From: Albifimbria verrucaria
Taxonomy: Eukaryota; Ascomycota; Sordariomycetes; Hypocreales; Stachybotryaceae
NCBI GenBank assembly: GCA_020081605.1
Contig: JAHREC010000020.1
Location: 62,001 to 126,000 of the forward strand
Direction of reading: 5' to 3'
DNA: 64,000 nt
Part shown: positions 1 through 11,422 of the stretch, piece by piece
Position numbering within the stretch: position 1 is the stretch's first letter
Layout: each line of letters starts with the position of its first letter
Translations under genes and position numbers: made by a program
The notes under the pieces: model-generated
The model's input: only the letters and a program-made list of their open reading frames with translations
Told to the model about the DNA's origin: nothing
Database searches by the model: none

Positions 1-1323
1 CCTTGAGCTGGCCCCAGGTCCACTGTAATTGTCCCTTTCTATCGATTTCCTTAAGATCAGCTATATGACGATACAGCCCACATCTCGTTCGGCAGGTCCC
101 TGTGGCCCTGACCCCTATGATTCTGAGGGCTTTGAATAGGTTCGGCGATGAGAAGAGGTTATCTATAATAATATAATATGTCTTAATAGGCAGCTTATTT
201 ACTAGGGCCACAACGACGGTCTGGGTCGGGTTTAACGGCGGCAGATTAATTAATCTATTATTAGCTATATCCCTTATTAGCTCGGTAGCTAGCTTGTCTG
301 ATGGCTCGTCTAGGGCCCTATTTTCCTCGAGGCTCTTATTGTCCGAGTCCTCAGACGAAGACTTATATATAATATTATCTGACGAGCTATCTGACCCTTC
401 GTCAGATAACCCGTTGTCTGACGAGCCGTTGTTCGAGGGCCCGTTGTTTGACAAGGCCCTGATATTAACTAGGGATCGAAGGTCTGTTGATGGAAGACTA
501 ACAGGTCCGAACCGTGGCCCGGGTTGGTGCCAGAACCACGAAAGAAGATATCCCTCAGCCGCTAGGGCCTAAACCTTAAGCCCTATAGGCGTTGGTTTGT
601 TCTTGATAGTTATCTTATACCGGGACCGTCCCTTGAAGCCGACGATCCCTTCGTCTATCGCAATAATGCTGCCAATTTAAACAGCTGAGACAGTAGCTTC
701 CATTATATAATCAGACCATTCATTGACCTTATTGAAGGGGCCGGGGCCCCTACCTCAATATAATCCGGATCATAAGAACAGAACCACTTCTGTAGCAAGA
801 TAAATCGTCTTAAAGGCATGAACTGTATGACGGGATAGAAAGGGTCGAATTCGTCAGCTATAGGGGCCTTCCAAAGGTCCTCGTATTTAAAATCCCTATG
901 CAGGGTTATATAGATCCAGATTCCTATCTAGAGATATATTTTATCTAGATTCATAAGCTTCCAATGGCTATCCTGACTCCCCTTGGCCGGCTTCGGCATA
1001 GCTGCTGCAGCCTTATTTGAATAGCTAACCCATCGTTTGACTATATACTCCGGCAGGAAGACCTTAAATAGCTACGAAGGCGTTGGTGGAAGTAGCTGTC
1101 TGACGAGGAAATCGCGGTCCGGGATGTTGAATGGTTCAAAATGGCTGCCAATAGCGTCCGTGGGCTTTATATATGGCCGGAAGGTGCTATCCATAGCTTA
1201 ATCCTGCCGGCTATTAGATATCTGTATTGACATTAGATATCTAGCTGATCTTGTGGCCCGGCCGGGCCCTTGTCTGAGCCCTTGTCCGCGACGGCTGCTT
1301 TGTCTGACCTTCCTAACGGGCAT
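1..1323 (-). pseudogene. Degenerate piggyBac-type transposase (partial at left edge)
   Basis: Reading the minus strand from an ATG at 1323 (or an in-frame ATG at 1194) gives stretches typical of fungal piggyBac (PGBD/DDE_Tnp_1_7) transposases. An N-terminal block contains FEPFNIPDRDFLVRQLLPP. A middle block contains FMPLRRFILLQKWF, and then come IIAIDEGIVGFKGRS and NKPTPIGLKV. The DDE-domain core LPIKTYYIIIDNLFSSPNLF follows near 150-215. The reading is interrupted by several TAA/TAG stops and one frameshift near 740. The DNA is rich in TA and in ctag/tata strings, as left by CpA-to-TpA mutation. The C-terminus lies outside the window. I cannot place the terminal repeats or the TTAA target duplication. 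Identity as piggyBac is firm and coding capacity is clearly lost. Confidence 0.85.
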
Positions 1324-1580
1324 GATGTCGATATCTATGATGTAAGTATTGAATGAATTGAATACCTAGCTAGCTAGCTGTGGGGAATTTTTAAGTTACC
1401 TTATGTACCGACACGTTGACTAAGACGCTGTGGGGCTCGTGACCCTCATGGAGGCTTATGACATTCAAAGAGATGCGGGCATGATTGTTTGAATGACTAC
1501 ACCACACGAAATGAAATCAATCAATTAATCAATTGTCACTTTTTTTCAAATATTATGTACTGTCTTCCATTTGCATATAG

Positions 1581-2325
1581 CTACCACCATTGTCTGTGCT
1601 GAAGAGGTCCATTGATATGAAGCCGCAAGGCGCTACTGCTCAAGGAGTGGAACCCACAGCAGTTCTTTATGGCTCTGACGAGAGATCTTTCATCCAGCCG
1701 GCTGTGTTTCCTTTCGAGAAAGTAGAAGATGGCTTGGATTAATTTTTGGGCGTAATGGTAGAGTGGGGCAAAGCGGATCAGCAATAATCCACGGAGCACT
1801 TCATCACGACTGCAGTAGAGAATTCCACCAGAGGAGCCCTATGAACGACAAGTCTATCTTGTTGACCCAGTCAGTGCGAGTCGTTCCAACCAATCACCTA
1901 CAACACTCCCTCCTCTCACTGCAACAGCCCAGCTCTTCGCGCAGCCCTCCAACTTCCCAGTCTTGAGTATTCGAGGACCTGCATAACAACACACTATCGT
2001 ATTGCCTAACGGATCAACCTGTCTTAACTCGATCGTGATAGTTGTCTGTTTTCCAATGCCAAGCACAATAACCCAGCGATTCGGCTCCTTTGCAACATTT
2101 TCAGGAGGTAGCGCCGCGATATAAGAGGTAAACACTTCCGCAGCTCTCAGATAGGTTGGCCCTTATCGTGCTGTAGAAAGAGGCGTTCGTCCGTGGCTTG
2201 TTCTCAGCTAGCGAGCAAGTCCGGAACGGAGTATGTGCGCCAGCGAAATTGGGGAGTTTCGACTTTGCACTCGAGTTGTCTGCCAATAAAGCATTCAAAT
2301 TGTGGTGATTGTGGAGATTAAGCAC
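1581..2325 (-). pseudogene. Possible decayed gene for an uncharacterised fungal protein
   Basis: Three minus-strand open stretches (2325-2101, 2135-1854 and 1799-1581) follow one another. The middle one looks coding, with NRWVIVLGIGKQTTITIEL, then a TIVCCYAGPRILKTGKLEGC segment, then GGSVVGDWLERL. This pattern loosely recalls the fungal DUF7770-type family (NHW...I...VGDWLD), but that is from memory and weak. I find no intron set that joins the pieces cleanly, so I treat them as a relic. It could also be an unusual multi-exon gene or chance open reading. Confidence 0.28.
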
Positions 2326-2329
2326 ACGT

Positions 2330-3150
2330 TACCTAGGCCAGACTACACTCGGGGACCCCTGCGATGACCACAAGGCGTTCCTCTGATCTAATTCGTGAAG
2401 TGCGTTTCTCATCAGAGATATTTCTGACAGATTATCACAAATTCTGGCGGGCGGGAAAGCAGGATGGCTGAATTTCGGCTTCTTCGATAAACGGTGCGCA
2501 ATGTCGGTCGGCGGGTTAGAGCATGAGAGATCGCATTTGTGGGAGGTAGGTGTGGCTGACTGGATAAATGGAAGGAAGACTCCAGTTGCAACCCCGATCT
2601 TGAAAACGTTTTGGCTAGGAAGAATGGGTCCGAGTTGGTCGTCGTGATGATTTACCATAGCCTTCTTAAAGGCTGAGGCACTTTCTATTTGTCCAAGAAA
2701 GCCTGTCCAACTTTGCAGATTTCTAAGTTGTCGCTCGTCGCTGCTCTCTCATCTGCTAGAGGTCTTTTATCTTCATGATTTCGATGAAACTTTGGGGTTT
2801 CTGTTGCATCTTGAGTCGTCCTGCTGTATTCATCTACAAGTTTCTGACAGACTTTGGGCTTCGCTTAATGTTATAAATTCGGGGCAACCACAATTCATGC
2901 CAATGGTCGGCTTCCCCGCTTCTAGCGGTTCCGTAACATATGTGGAACTCTTTGGCTATGATTGGTCAAGGTTTCATTTTATGGTTGATTCTGCCGAAGC
3001 TTGAGCCTAAGGCATCCTCGTATGATGAAGTCAGTTACCTACATCAAGCGATGCTAGCCTGCTAATGCAGGGTTCACAGAAAGAAACATTCCTGCAACAA
3101 ATTCACATACCGTATATACATACCCATCCTCATCTCGAAGCTCATTCAAA
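2330..3150. other. Non-coding or unassigned stretch upstream of a small gene
   Basis: Only short open frames without coding character are seen here. The last 60 bases, just before the ATG at 3151, contain a TATA-like tatata string and a pyrimidine/CA-rich leader, which fits a promoter for the downstream gene. Confidence 0.4.
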
Positions 3151-3495
3151 ATGACCCAAATACCCATTGACGAGGAGCCCTTTGATCTTCATCAACTGAT
3201 GTCGCTGTTGGAAACAACGAAAGCTGAGCTTGAACAGCAGGGACCAGGGCAAGATGTTTCTAAGTTAATCGACCGCATCAATGAGTTGACGGGTCAGCTT
3301 ATGGAGAAGATGAAGCTCACATCTATCACGAGCGACGAAAAGTCCAAGATTCAGACGCTTACTGAATCGACGATGGATGCCTTAGCCATACACTATGCGA
3401 AAGTGAACGTCCTGGAAAACTTACTAATCCGGAAAGCAAGCATCCAAGAGGCATTGCAGGCGGTCCAGCAGACGAAACTAGAGGCAGATCAGTGA
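3151..3495 (+). CDS. Small helical hypothetical protein
   Basis: A single-exon frame of 114 residues starts at an ATG in good context (cattcaaaATGa), with a tatata box about 35 bases upstream. The protein is rich in E, K, Q and L and almost without glycine or proline after residue 30. It has heptad-like spacing of leucine and isoleucine (for example LMSLLETTKAELEQQ and later VNVLENLLIRKASIQEAL), so a coiled coil or helical bundle is likely. There is no signal peptide or membrane segment. I do not recognise a family. The neighbours are a relic upstream and non-coding DNA downstream, so context gives no function. The codon pattern and leader support a real gene, but the short length keeps confidence moderate. 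Confidence 0.55.
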   Translation: MTQIPIDEEPFDLHQLMSLLETTKAELEQQGPGQDVSKLIDRINELTGQLMEKMKLTSITSDEKSKIQTLTESTMDALAIHYAKVNVLENLLIRKASIQEALQAVQQTKLEADQ

Positions 3496-4930
3496 GGCCC
3501 AGCTGCGTAAAGAAAATAGTTGAGATTGATTAGAAGGGCTGAAGGACAGAGCGCTATACTGATTTACTGTACGAAAGCATCATGCTGGGATGGTACTGAA
3601 GCTTCTGGTCATCAATACAGAGAAGAGAATCAACAAGACATGCATGATACAGAATCAATAACTCAAAATGATCTTGCGTCTTGCACAAAAGGTCATGAAA
3701 GCAGTCTAGTTAATCAAACAAGTAAATCCGCTCGATCATCGTGGACTCGTCGACACTAGTAAATTTGGCGTCTGCGGTTCTTGGACTGCCGCTTAGAAAT
3801 TGTAGAAGTTTGCCTCCAATCTTATAAATAGGCCTTGAAGCTTTGGTCTGTCTTTACTGTCCAGGTTTATCTCTATGTAGGAATCGACGCGTATGCAAAT
3901 ACTCCAGATTAACACTCGATAGGATGCATCTGTGTCTGGAAGTACTCTTGACAAGATGGACCAAGCAGAGCTAACAGCGACAGAACGCACAGCTGGCCGA
4001 ATCCTCCACTTGAGTCTGCGAATAGCTCTATCTGGGTGCTTGGAACAATGAACGGCTCTGTAGTCCTATATTTGTCACCCCTAGCTTATGTGTGTAAGTT
4101 CAACGAACATGACGGCTGCAGTAGGACGTCTGCGCTTCCTGGTAAAACGAGCTTTGAATTTATTCTAGGCTTCTGGACAGGGTTGGGAGTTGCCGGCTTA
4201 CGCTAGAAACACGCGAACAAACACCAGAGTATCATAGTGAATGCGACGATAATGGGAACCGATCATACAACTTGCCCAGCTACCGCCAGTCTCCTTTGGA
4301 CTAGCTTCAAAGGAATCCAAGTCCATAACGCGGATGGAGCGATGATTATGATGTGAAGATAGAAGAATGATGCTAGGGCGAAATAAGCAGTACTGCCATA
4401 TAGTTGCTGAAATTACCTTTAGAGATGCCCACGGACAAGGGATATATAAAATCGGACAAGTGCCTTGAAGAGAAGAATTGGTGTGATCTAAAGCATAGGA
4501 AATGTATGCCATCCCTGCAACTAGATGGACTACTTCCTGTCGCAGCTCAGCCACTTTTGTGCTTTAAGTTGGCATCCACTGGCAAGGCGACGGCCATATC
4601 TGCTGAACTTTGCATGACACAAAACGCTATCCAGAATGAAAGTATAAACCAAGCCCACACGAAACGCGAGGATTGAAGATGTAGGTTCAGTCATCGGCTG
4701 ACTTTTTACATCGTGGCTAAATCATTGATGGTCATATCTTCCCGAGTGTGGTCAGGATCAGCATTAGGCTTCGCGGACCGAAGGACTCGCAGCTGTGATA
4801 TCTACCGCATCTGCAGAGCTAGCGTCTTGCTTTCGTGTTCCGGCACCGGTTCGCTTGCGGATTCGTTCTTGTGGTTGATAGAGTTGGCGTTTTTGGCCAT
4901 TCACTGCTGCCAATCCAACACTATCGCCAT
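3496..4930. other. No supported gene
   Basis: Scattered short frames on both strands lack recognisable motifs or joinable exons. The minus-strand frame at 3793-3990 has protein-like composition but no start, splice partner or family resemblance that I can defend. Confidence 0.4.
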
Positions 4931-4931
4931 T

Positions 4932-7900
4932 TTATTGTAGTATCTTTGGCAAGGGACGGATTTTTTGGGGAGAAGAATGGCGCTGCTCCAAGTGATCCTC
5001 AAGCGCTTGATCAGTGGTAAATGGTGGATAGTGGCAGTTAGAGAAGCCACACCGCGGACGGTTTGGACGTGCCCACTCATGCTCGCAGAGCAATTGTTCA
5101 CTGTTGAAACCGTCTGTGGCCCTGGGGCAGGAACGAAGATGGCAGGTAAATACCGAGTTCCGGAACTTGGCCTTGAAAGCCTCCAGGTCTTTGGCCAGCA
5201 CATTGTGGTAGGCCCTCCGATGGAGCAGCCACCGCACCATTTCTTGTTAGGCCTCCAAAATCCTCAAAACAGCACCAGCTCTCTTATTCGGGAACTTAAG
5301 TGATCAGCGGTTCCTATGTAAATTGTTATTTGGGCCTCCGCAGAGTCACGAATGATGTATACCGTTGCTCCTGCATATGCTTGCTTCTTGCCCTTGCTGA
5401 GATCTGCTGCTCGGGGCATGCCGGACATGCTGGCGGATTGCAGGAGCATTGAAAGCATATCGAGCCCACTGTTGCAAACAGATAGTATGTTGTCGTCCTC
5501 CTAATTGCTATACTCCACTCGGTCTTGAGATTCGCTGTTGAACAAGGAAGAGAGCTTCGTGATGTTTGACAGCGTCAACAGACAGACTCGTCATCGTTAG
5601 GATATACTCAACCCAGTACTGCGAAGAGTACATCACTAAGCCGTAGAGATCTTGGATAACGCGAAGTCGTGTCTCGTGGGGGATGTATGAGGTAGTAAGT
5701 GCTTTGATGCTGAGATATGGCAGCTTAGAGTTGCCGCTGCTTGTTCCGTAGCTGCTTCGTGTTCTGTGATCGTGAAGCCAGAGCCTGGAGGGGTAAGAAA
5801 CTTGTATATTTGTTAGAAGTGGTGTCAGCGGTGTCTATCAGCATACTTTTTGACTGATCTGTGTATGAAGGAGGTGGTCCGATCGTGTCGGGTCTTCGCC
5901 GATTGGCACACTCCTCGAGGAAGTCATCTCGCACCAGAGCGCAAATGTCCGCTCTACCCAAGGTAAAGCTGATAGCAGAGAGAAGTTCGCTCCCCGTAGC
6001 GGACGCTTGCAGAAGGCGTTCCAGCGAAATATGCTTTTGACCCGCTCGCGGGAATCCCCAAAGCGTCCCTGGCAGCAGAGACAATTTCTGCCTTGGCTCT
6101 TATTTGTCCTTTAACAGCTGTGAGCCAAGGTAGTCGAGGATCAACCGGGCGTACAGAAATATGCCTAAGTTCGTTAGACATGCTTGCCTTCAAGGGAATT
6201 ACTTACCATCTGCTTTATCAGTAATGTCGATAGCCATGTCCTGTAAGACTTTTGATCCAATGTTTAGCTTACACAATCGATTAAGGCTCCTCGACGATTG
6301 CAGCCTGCACACAACGCAAGCTCGTCTGGTTGCGCGAATTTTTTACCCTAATTTCATCTGCACTGAGCGAGATGATCCGCATTTTGCCAAAACCTCTTTC
6401 AAATTGCGGATGGAAGCGGCTAGTGAAGAGCATCTTGCATGGGATAGGCCTAGACGCTATAGGAACCCTGTTGCATATCCTTTTCCGCTCCAACAAGACG
6501 TCCAACAGTCAGGGTAACTATTCAACATCACATTCGTCAACACCATCCCCGATAATTCAGATGAGGTTGGCATTGGAAGAAGTTTCGGAAACTATGGCGA
6601 AGAGGTCGGCTATGAGCCGCTCGATGTCCAAGATGGACGGCGTTTTCCTCTCCTGAGCATATGCAGTTGCCTCTTCGCTGATTTGTAGCAGCTGCCGGAC
6701 CATAGACCGTAGGACCTGATTGTGCTCTTTGGTAAAGGATATGCAGTCCACTCGATTGAAGGAAGTTAATAAAATGCGCAGATAGCATAGACTTGCCAGT
6801 ACCAGCAGCACCTTGGAGCCAAGCCAAGGAGACATGGCCCTTTGCATCCAGCCATGAGCTGAGTTCGTCCTGATGCAGTCCCCTGCTACAAGTCTCTTCA
6901 TATTGAAGAGATTCTGCCAGTGTATCGAAGATAGCCACTTGGTCTCGCTCGTTGATCTGGAGGCGGGATAAGACGTCGGCGTACTGCCTCGTCGATTCCT
7001 GTTTCTCGTCAGCTTCGATCTGTGTCAGCGACTATTTTTGCCGGGCAAGAAGCTGCTTCAGGTTATCTTGAATCTCTGGATTGGCGATCACGTTGCCCTC
7101 TTCGTCAGTGAGTTCTACATGACGTTCGATGTTTTCGATGATGTTGCCGAACCGTCTCTCAAACCGACCGCATGTCGTCAGGAGAAGACCTCCCAGCCTA
7201 TGAGATTAGCAAAGGTTTCTAGGATTAGGCGTATCTTATATAATGGTTCCTGCTGTAGGAGACTACACTAAAACGGAATACAGATGAACTCCGTGGAATG
7301 CGGGGCGACCTACTGCTTCGCAGGCAAAATGTGTGCGCCAACCCATGAAAGTGCAGAATATCCGAATAGAAGGCAGCAAGGAGCTCCTGGAATCTATGAT
7401 CTTCGAGAAACGTGGTTTGTAACACCTGAAACCGGGCAAGAGCGTCCACCATTTTAGTGTAATACGTCATGACTGTCTCGAAGGCCTTCATGCTGTCGGA
7501 TACCATCTAATATTATCAGTCCACTGTAATCGTGTGCTGTGGCAGTTCTACCTGGAGGATGACGCTGAGGGACGACTAACTTCAGAAGAGGTACTCGGCT
7601 CCGTTGCAGAGCACCCCTATAGCTCTGTGGTAGTGTTCAAAGACGGCAAGAACACGACCAAGGCGTCTCATGTTGCGTAAGAGACCCTTAGCCGCTAGGA
7701 TATTTTCAATGTCGAGGCAGGCTCTCCGTACAACCTGACAAGCGGCACGTCGTGGGGCCCTGAGGTCGAAATCGTATTTTGAACGTCGTGTAAGGCCGTT
7801 TCCATGGCCTCCCGTGCTACGACTGAGGGCAGGCGACCAAGTTTGAAACTGCGCCGTATTTTTGGCATGTTGGCAGAAGCTCGGCTGACATAGTTTATTT

Positions 7901-7980
7901 TGAGGGAAGTGGGAGTTTACAGTTTGCTGGAAACTGGTCCTCCCTGGATGCACGGTCAAAGGAGGGGGTGGCATAGCCAC
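4932..7980 (-). pseudogene. Dead NACHT (NLR-like) gene with DUF7708-like N-terminus and C2H2 tail
   Basis: The minus strand encodes, in order, four blocks. First is an N-terminal helical segment (about 7740-7310) resembling the DUF7708 region of fungal NACHT proteins. Second is a coiled segment. Third is a P-loop NTPase start with Walker A GAAGTGKS at 6812-6789, followed by helical NACHT sequence. Last is a tail at 5240-4932 with paired CxxxxC and CxxxxC...H zinc-finger patterns, like those ending fungal acuF-type C2H2/NACHT proteins. The frame breaks just after Walker A (near 6750) and again near 6050. In the DUF7708-like block two expected tryptophans read as TGA and TAG, and another TAG lies near 7036. 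Such proteins act in fungal self/non-self recognition; this copy cannot make one. Some gaps may be introns, for example a 45-nt GT-AG one near 7550-7506. The pseudogene call rests on the stops and shifts together. Confidence 0.75.
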
Positions 7981-8587
7981 GGCTAAGCCACTGCCTACCT
8001 GTAATGATGGCTTAGGCTTTAATATTCAGGATCCATAGCCCAGGCTAGAAATCCGAACGATCCCTTTATTCGTTGTCTCTCTGCGATTTTTCATCCTCAT
8101 TCTTCTATACCATCCTGATGGTCCATGCCTGTAACCCTGTATGTTCTCTTGCCGAACATCATTCTCTGGTGCACATTCAAAGGGTTGAAGCCCGCCTGAA
8201 CAAAACCTTAGGCCAGGACGAGATCTTTGGTGCAAACATGCCTAAAAATGGGTGCACTGTCTCCTACCGTGATGGAGATTTGATTGTGCAACCCACGCCC
8301 GTTGCTGTTTAAGTTACATCCGCAACACCGCTCAGTCATATGATATCAAGGGTTCCGGTGGCACTGTGGAAGTGACGTTAATAATGAGAGGTCACCATAG
8401 GCAAGGTCATGCTTGTATCTTGTGTCGCATTAGACTTCGAGGAACTCAAAGCATCTTAGGCAGAATCTATCGGATAGCTAGTCGTCTTCTCAATTACAGA
8501 TTGAAGAACCATTGTATCTATCTCTGTGATGATTGTCTCAACATGGTTTTATGCTTTATGTGCGAGCTCCAGCTTGAGCCTGAGCGC
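7981..8587. other. Intergenic, no supported gene
   Basis: This lies between two minus-strand loci. Short frames occur on both strands without recognisable content. It probably holds the promoter of the NACHT pseudogene and the 3' end of the phosphorylase-fold gene. Confidence 0.4.
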
Positions 8588-9418
8588 TCACACTGTCAGT
8601 TCCATTACAACTCGCCGGGCGCCCGCGGCCACCGCCATTGCAGCGTTCTCGCGCCATAACCTCTCGTCGGATGCTCTATTTTCGTCACAATAGTGTGCAA
8701 TCCCCATCATTGACAGCACCACGAGGCCCTTACGTCTAATCCCTGACAATCCTGAACTGTGGTCGTCGAAAAACAGCAAACCCGGCTCCAGCAGTTGCAA
8801 CGCTTTTTGCATCTCGCGGTTAATCTGTATATTTTTGCCGATCGAGGCAACAAGGCCGCAGTGCATGGTGATGGCTTTGCATTCGTCACGGCACAGAGAT
8901 TTGGATACCGTTCGACACAAATTGCTTGACCTAGGACGAACATAGCGGGAGGACCATTGTTTAGTTTTCTCTGAAAGCTCATCCACGTCGTCATTGATTG
9001 TCTTTTTATTGAGTGCCTTTAGCTCTGCGCAGCTACTTTCTTCGAAATTCGTTTTATTGCCGATGCCTAAAGGGTTGAAGTTCAGCTCGACAACACCGTT
9101 GGCTAGAACGACATCTCCAATGCGAACGCCTTTGTCATCGGTTGCGCTGCCTCCTACCGTGACGAGTATGGCTACTTCGATGTCTTTAAAATTTTCCAAC
9201 ATGGCTGTCATTGTATGTACCATATCCGCCGTGCCGCTCCGAGATGGGCAAGTCAATAAGACGTTGCGTGTACCCATGCAGCCGAAGGTATATATATTCG
9301 AGTCGCCAGGTAGTTGCCTATAGTTTGTGAATTCGTGCTCCTCATCAAGGGCTTCCGCCATGTAGGCTAGGATTTTTGCATCTGTGCAGATCAAACCGAC
9401 GGTATAAGGGTTGTCCAT
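8588..9418 (-). CDS. Divergent nucleoside-phosphorylase-fold (PNP_UDP_1-like) protein
   Basis: A 276-residue single-exon protein. I chose the ATG at 9418 because the text beginning MDNPYTVGLICTDAKILAYM matches the usual start of this domain in fungal NLR proteins (YTVGWICAL...). The upstream in-frame extension to 9604 is not phosphorylase-like. Later landmarks follow the family: a DEEHE segment, VLLTCPSRSGT, VTVGGSATDDKGVRIGDVVL (normally GIGGG...IRLGDVV), HCGLVASIGK, and the C-terminal AHYCDENRASDERLWRENAA. The segment normally reading FEMEAAG is FFDDHSSG, so the ribose-binding glutamate is gone. The domain usually stands at the N-terminus of NACHT or ankyrin proteins; here it ends in a stop and stands alone upstream of a dead NACHT gene on the same strand. 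It is probably catalytically dead or recently orphaned. Confidence 0.75.
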   Translation of the reverse strand: MDNPYTVGLICTDAKILAYMAEALDEEHEFTNYRQLPGDSNIYTFGCMGTRNVLLTCPSRSGTADMVHTMTAMLENFKDIEVAILVTVGGSATDDKGVRIGDVVLANGVVELNFNPLGIGNKTNFEESSCAELKALNKKTINDDVDELSEKTKQWSSRYVRPRSSNLCRTVSKSLCRDECKAITMHCGLVASIGKNIQINREMQKALQLLEPGLLFFDDHSSGLSGIRRKGLVVLSMMGIAHYCDENRASDERLWRENAAMAVAAGARRVVMELTV

Positions 9419-10405
9419 GGCATTTATGTATAGATGCAATCTTCCCGGCGATGGTCTTGTGATATGGTTGTTCCGGAAAGAATGTGAGTCGTGAGCATAG
9501 GTCAAGTGAGCGGTATTTATGTTATTCCCACTGCTGACGGTACCCGGTCTCGGGTCCACAACCACCCTTATGCCACAGTTCTGCCTTGTCTGCCAAATTT
9601 GCACCGGTACCCGTGGGCTTATCGCTTGCCATTCCTACCCTGCTGGTCTTGTTTGAAGGAGCTAGTCTATCTGTCTGACAGAATGGGCGATAGGTCTGCG
9701 TTGACGATGGTGTTCCTCAATCCCACTCGCAGACATCCACATCGGTAACGCTATCGACTTATGATCTTCTTCTACGGCGGAACCTAACACCTAGTACGGT
9801 ACAATCCTCCACCTGAAAAGGGAGCCGAGCTTGTCTAGAGGTTATGGATACCAGCCAAGGCACCTTCTTGTTGTGGAGCCACCAGCTACTACTAAGCCTC
9901 GCTGGATACGAGACGATGTGCTGCTCCCTGTTGCTAGGGTTAACTATCGTCACTTCCCCCTGAAGATCTCTTGATCTAGCTGTAGAAAGAGGTCCAGATG
10001 CTACGCCTGAGTCAGATTATGTTGGTGAGATGCTGTGAGGGATAGTCTTTCATAGGTATGTCTGGTTAAATCTGTAAAGTTGAAGTATATGCCACGGGCT
10101 TATTGATTGTCAAGGCTGTGGAACTTGATCTTTACTATCCCGAATTGCAAGGAGGAAGCCCATGGACCTGAATCGAGTATATAACATGCATACTAAAACT
10201 CAGGGTTTATCCACTCTGAAGCTTCGCCACACTAACGGACATGAGGACGATTAATTTGCACCCCCTTAGACTGTGACTAATCGCCATTGCAACTTTAATA
10301 CCAAAGAGTTCTACGCATAGTAGAACAAGCTCTGACAATATTTACGACCCGACCACCACCCCATGAACATCGTTCGTATCCAATCTGCCCACCCGAACCC
10401 TCAAA
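9419..10405. other. Intergenic; possible weak coding relic
   Basis: No intact gene. Around 9830-9975 the plus strand reads as protein-like text in one frame (including RWIRDDVLLPVARVNYRHFP), but it is interrupted upstream and has no start. It could be an old retroelement or gene fragment. The last 100 bases are a CA-rich leader before the ATG at 10406. Confidence 0.35.
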
Positions 10406-11254
10406 ATGACAGCAGCCACTCCAGATGATCATTGGGTCTTGCCCGATAGTGTCCATCTAGACAAATTGAAGGAATTTGCAACCAAGGCAGTGGAGTATCT
10501 ACACCAGGAATGGCCTGAGAAGAGAATCGAACCAACATTCGAGTGGAACGATGCCAACAAGGCAGTGCACTGTGAAGCAATTGGCCCGGATCGAGAGGAA
10601 AAACTTTTGAAACGGAACCCAGCATGGAACGAAGCGATGCGTCCCAACTTATGGTTCCTCGCTAGATATCTTCTGCATCGTTCAGAAATTGCAGTGATGA
10701 TGGAATCCCATTTGGGATACCGCAGACATCTGTCGCGCATGGAATTATCCTCTATTGTGGATAGCTAGGAAGAGCAAACCATTACAGTCGATGACGCTTC
10801 TCAAATATTCAAGGACCTGAAATATACGGATGGATGTAGCGAGGATATTCCAATCGAAACCTGAACCCTAGCATTGATCCTATGGTTGGAAGTACATTGG
10901 CGGCAGCACGACTTGTTCCAATCGAGACATGTGGCTTGCTATCATCAAATTTACAATACCAAGTTCAATAACGCAAATGGTTTGAGCAGGGTCCTCTGTG
11001 AATTCGACGCAATGCAGAGAAGACTTTGAGAATTTCAAAGAGGGATTTAGTGGATTAGAAGAGCGGATTTAGGAGGATTTACGTGGGACAAGGCAAAAGA
11101 ATCCAAAGAGTATTGTGTTGACATACGGCATGAATTTTCTATCTGTAGATGCAGCTTCTCCCAAACGCTATATCAAAATGTACAAGTCTCCTCTATGAAG
11201 AACATAACAGGCCCTCCGAATGATTCAATGAGCTATCGACCTAGCAAGCGATAA
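10406..11254 (+). pseudogene. Hypothetical fungal gene inactivated by in-frame stops
   Basis: From the ATG at 10406 one frame stays coding-like for 282 codons but contains four internal stops: TAG at 10766, TGA at 10862, TGA at 11027 and TAG at 11048. There is no frameshift. Each stop can be derived from TGG by a single G-to-A change. The surrounding text fits tryptophan well, for instance LALILWLEVHWRQHDLF shortly after the second stop. This is what RIP-like mutation leaves behind. The N-terminal 120 residues are intact (MTAATPDDHWVLPDSVHL...). I recognise the general look of a fungal hypothetical family but no named domain. A short intron cannot explain all four stops. Confidence 0.65.
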
Positions 11255-11422
11255 TGGCTTGCAAACCACGCTAGAACCCGGCACCTCGACATGGACTGGA
11301 ATGCGCAAAAATGGTGGCTATGAGGCTGCACATGGAGAATTCATATAAGAAACTTATTACTGCGACTCTTTTCTTCCCATAGGCACCACCCACCCTTCAT
11401 TGGCCCAAGCTATGATGGGGAT

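Noticed and set aside
294..572. Plus-strand open frame of 92 residues with Ser/Asp repeats
   Set aside because: It is the antisense of the acidic linker of the piggyBac transposase relic.
8994..9323. Plus-strand 109-residue frame
   Set aside because: It is antisense to the phosphorylase-fold gene and has no coding features.
9419..9604. In-frame N-terminal extension of the phosphorylase-fold protein
   Set aside because: It has no family resemblance, and the domain start at 9418 has a proper ATG.
9759..9953. Minus-strand 64-residue frame, possible retroelement piece
   Set aside because: The better coding-like text is on the plus strand and is itself too short and broken to name.
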